64,000 nucleotides of DNA from Candidatus Accumulibacter proximus (GTDB lineage: Bacteria > Pseudomonadota > Gammaproteobacteria > Burkholderiales > Rhodocyclaceae), in contig JADJMH010000040.1 of the NCBI GenBank assembly GCA_016709675.1, positions 1 through 64,000 of the forward strand. The letters are read 5' to 3'. Made by a program: the position numbers and the translations under genes. Below, one piece after another: positions 62,881 to 64,000 of this stretch (the stretch's first letter is position 1; every line of letters begins with the position of its first letter). The notes below the pieces were generated by a model that had not been told where the DNA came from, did no database searches, and worked only from the letters and a program-made list of their open reading frames with translations.

Positions 62881-64000
62881 ACTCAGTCCCCGCAGTCTGC
62901 TCGCCGCGAACTCTTGCTACCTGAAATACCTCCTCCAGCAGATCCAGCTTGGCGCGCACCTCTGCCTCTGCCGCAGGCGTTAGGGTGGCAAGCGCAACCA
63001 GGCCGTGCAACTCCCCCTTCTTCAGCAGCATCGCCCCACCATGCTTCTTGGCCAGGCGGCGGAAGAATTCCTCGGCCAGTGTGCTGAGCTTGCGACGTTC
63101 CGTCTTGGCCTCCCAAACCAGGCGGCGAGCCTCGGCCGGCGATTCCTGCCACAGCTTGAAGTCGTCCTTATCGCCATCGAACACCAACTCCACGACCACC
63201 TCAGAGAGCGACGCCTCGGAGGCCTCCCGCTGCTCCGCCATGAACAGGTCATCGGCCGGGAAACGGCTCAGGGCATATTGGCGCAGCACTTCGGGGGTGA
63301 CGAAATAGTTCTCTGCCTCGTAGCGCCGCCAGTAACGAATCTTCAGCGCCCCCTCGTCCTTGTCCTGGCGGTTTTGACCATCGTTGTCCAAGATTGCCAG
63401 GCCCCGCAACTCGGGCAGCAGATTACGGAGGCCGTTGAAATGGTCCCGCGGCGTCACGCCGAAGCCACCTTCCACCCGCTCGAGCTCGGCCAGGGCATCC
63501 TGCAAGGGGTAATTGTTCTGGACATAGAAAGAATTGACCCGCTCGTCCCACACTCTTGCCACCGGATGATCCAGGCGCTCCGCCAAGGCCCGCAGCATAT
63601 CCACATCGGTGCCGCCCTCCACATACAGCACATACCCCCGCTCCCGCGCCTTCACGTAGTGTTCTGCGCCGAAGTGCTTGAGGCTGTTGCGGATGTCCTG
63701 CTTCTTCGCCAGGTCGTCGGCCTGGCCTTCCAGCAGCAGGGTCAAGTTGGTGTCAAGTGCTTCGTCCAGGATCACCTCCGAATGAGTCACCAATATCACT
63801 TGCGAGCCGTTCTCGCCGGCGATGTCCCGCAGCAGCACGTACACCTGCTTCTGGCGAAGGATCTCAAGGTGGGCATCGGGCTCGTCCACCAGGAGCACGC
63901 TACCCTTGTGCGCATACAGATAGGCGAAGACCAGTAACATCTGCAGGAAGCCCCGCCCCGCCGACGACACGTCCAGTGCCTCCTTCACCCCCGGCTGCCG
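62879..64000 (-). CDS. OLD-family ATP-dependent nuclease (partial, runs off the window)
   Basis: At least 373 residues, 5' end outside. The visible part starts in the ABC-type signature region (SSAGRGFLQMLLVFAYLYAH), continues with Walker B LLVDEPDAHLEIL and the H-switch ILVTHSEVI, then a Toprim domain (YVLYVEGGTDVDMLRALAER, GLAILDNDGQNRQDKDEG). OLD nucleases couple an ATPase to a Toprim nuclease and take part in DNA repair or phage defence (for example as GajA-like or retron-linked proteins). Any partner gene would be beyond the window end. Confidence 0.82.
   Translation of the reverse strand, partial: RQPGVKEALDVSSAGRGFLQMLLVFAYLYAHKGSVLLVDEPDAHLEILRQKQVYVLLRDIAGENGSQVILVTHSEVILDEALDTNLTLLLEGQADDLAKKQDIRNSLKHFGAEHYVKARERGYVLYVEGGTDVDMLRALAERLDHPVARVWDERVNSFYVQNNYPLQDALAELERVEGGFGVTPRDHFNGLRNLLPELRGLAILDNDGQNRQDKDEGALKIRYWRRYEAENYFVTPEVLRQYALSRFPADDLFMAEQREASEASLSEVVVELVFDGDKDDFKLWQESPAEARRLVWEAKTERRKLSTLAEEFFRRLAKKHGGAMLLKKGELHGLVALATLTPAAEAEVRAKLDLLEEVFQVARVRGEQTAGTE

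Overview
The window is GC-rich bacterial chromosome and looks betaproteobacterial, most likely Rhodocyclales and Accumulibacter-like. This rests on gene order (ypjD/ffh, lytic transglycosylase-proS-rppH, rplM-rpsI-argC-erpA, a COX15/ctaB/SCO cluster, a GTP-type PEP carboxykinase, an elaborate pst locus) and on protein similarity recognised by eye. No database search was run, so the taxonomy is an inference. No rRNA or tRNA gene was seen.

Layout. 1-2.2 kb holds decayed genes. 2.2-12.8 kb is housekeeping: cytochrome c assembly-like protein, ffh, lytic transglycosylase, proS, rppH, coq7, OsmC, rplM-rpsI, argC, erpA. A probable small RNA with its own promoter and terminator sits at 9.6-9.74 kb. 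12.8-19.5 kb is a heme-copper respiratory cluster: two COX15/CtaA proteins facing left; a 49-residue membrane protein, CuA subunit II, subunit I, ctaB and SCO facing right. Subunit I has Gln where oxygen reductases carry the active-site Tyr, and the operon is preceded by overlapping FNR/DNR-type boxes, so it may be a nitric oxide reductase. 19.5-22.1 kb mixes transposase relics with gcvR and marR genes. 22.4-29.6 kb carries pckG, a beta-carbonic anhydrase, a histidine phosphatase and a two-gene module (truncated PPDK-like protein plus a protein with a PhoU/DUF47-like end). 30.3-31.6 kb encodes a TIR-macro fusion, a candidate defence protein.

32.2-40.3 kb is a phosphate island: a FixL/FixJ-like two-component pair divergent from pstS (frameshifted), then phoU (fused to a catalytically dead LMW-phosphatase-like domain), pstC, pstA and two pstB genes whose ATPase motifs are degenerate in complementary ways. 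41-44.2 kb has a chemoreceptor, a DUF1648-like membrane protein and a DUF4160/DUF2442 pair.

44.5-59.2 kb is a complete type III-A CRISPR-Cas locus: a CARF-winged-helix protein, a CARF-HEPN protein, csm1-csm5, cas6, a 40-repeat array, and cas2-cas1-cas2. A lone degenerate copy of the array repeat lies upstream of the first cas gene. Next to this locus are remains of a second, type I-E system: a frameshifted cas2e and isolated type I-E repeats, one of them at the junction of a chimeric PIN/YaaA ORF. The right end has an Anbu-type proteasome homologue, csbD, a ribbon-helix-helix antitoxin, a PEP carboxylase fragment and an OLD-family ATPase/nuclease that runs off the edge.
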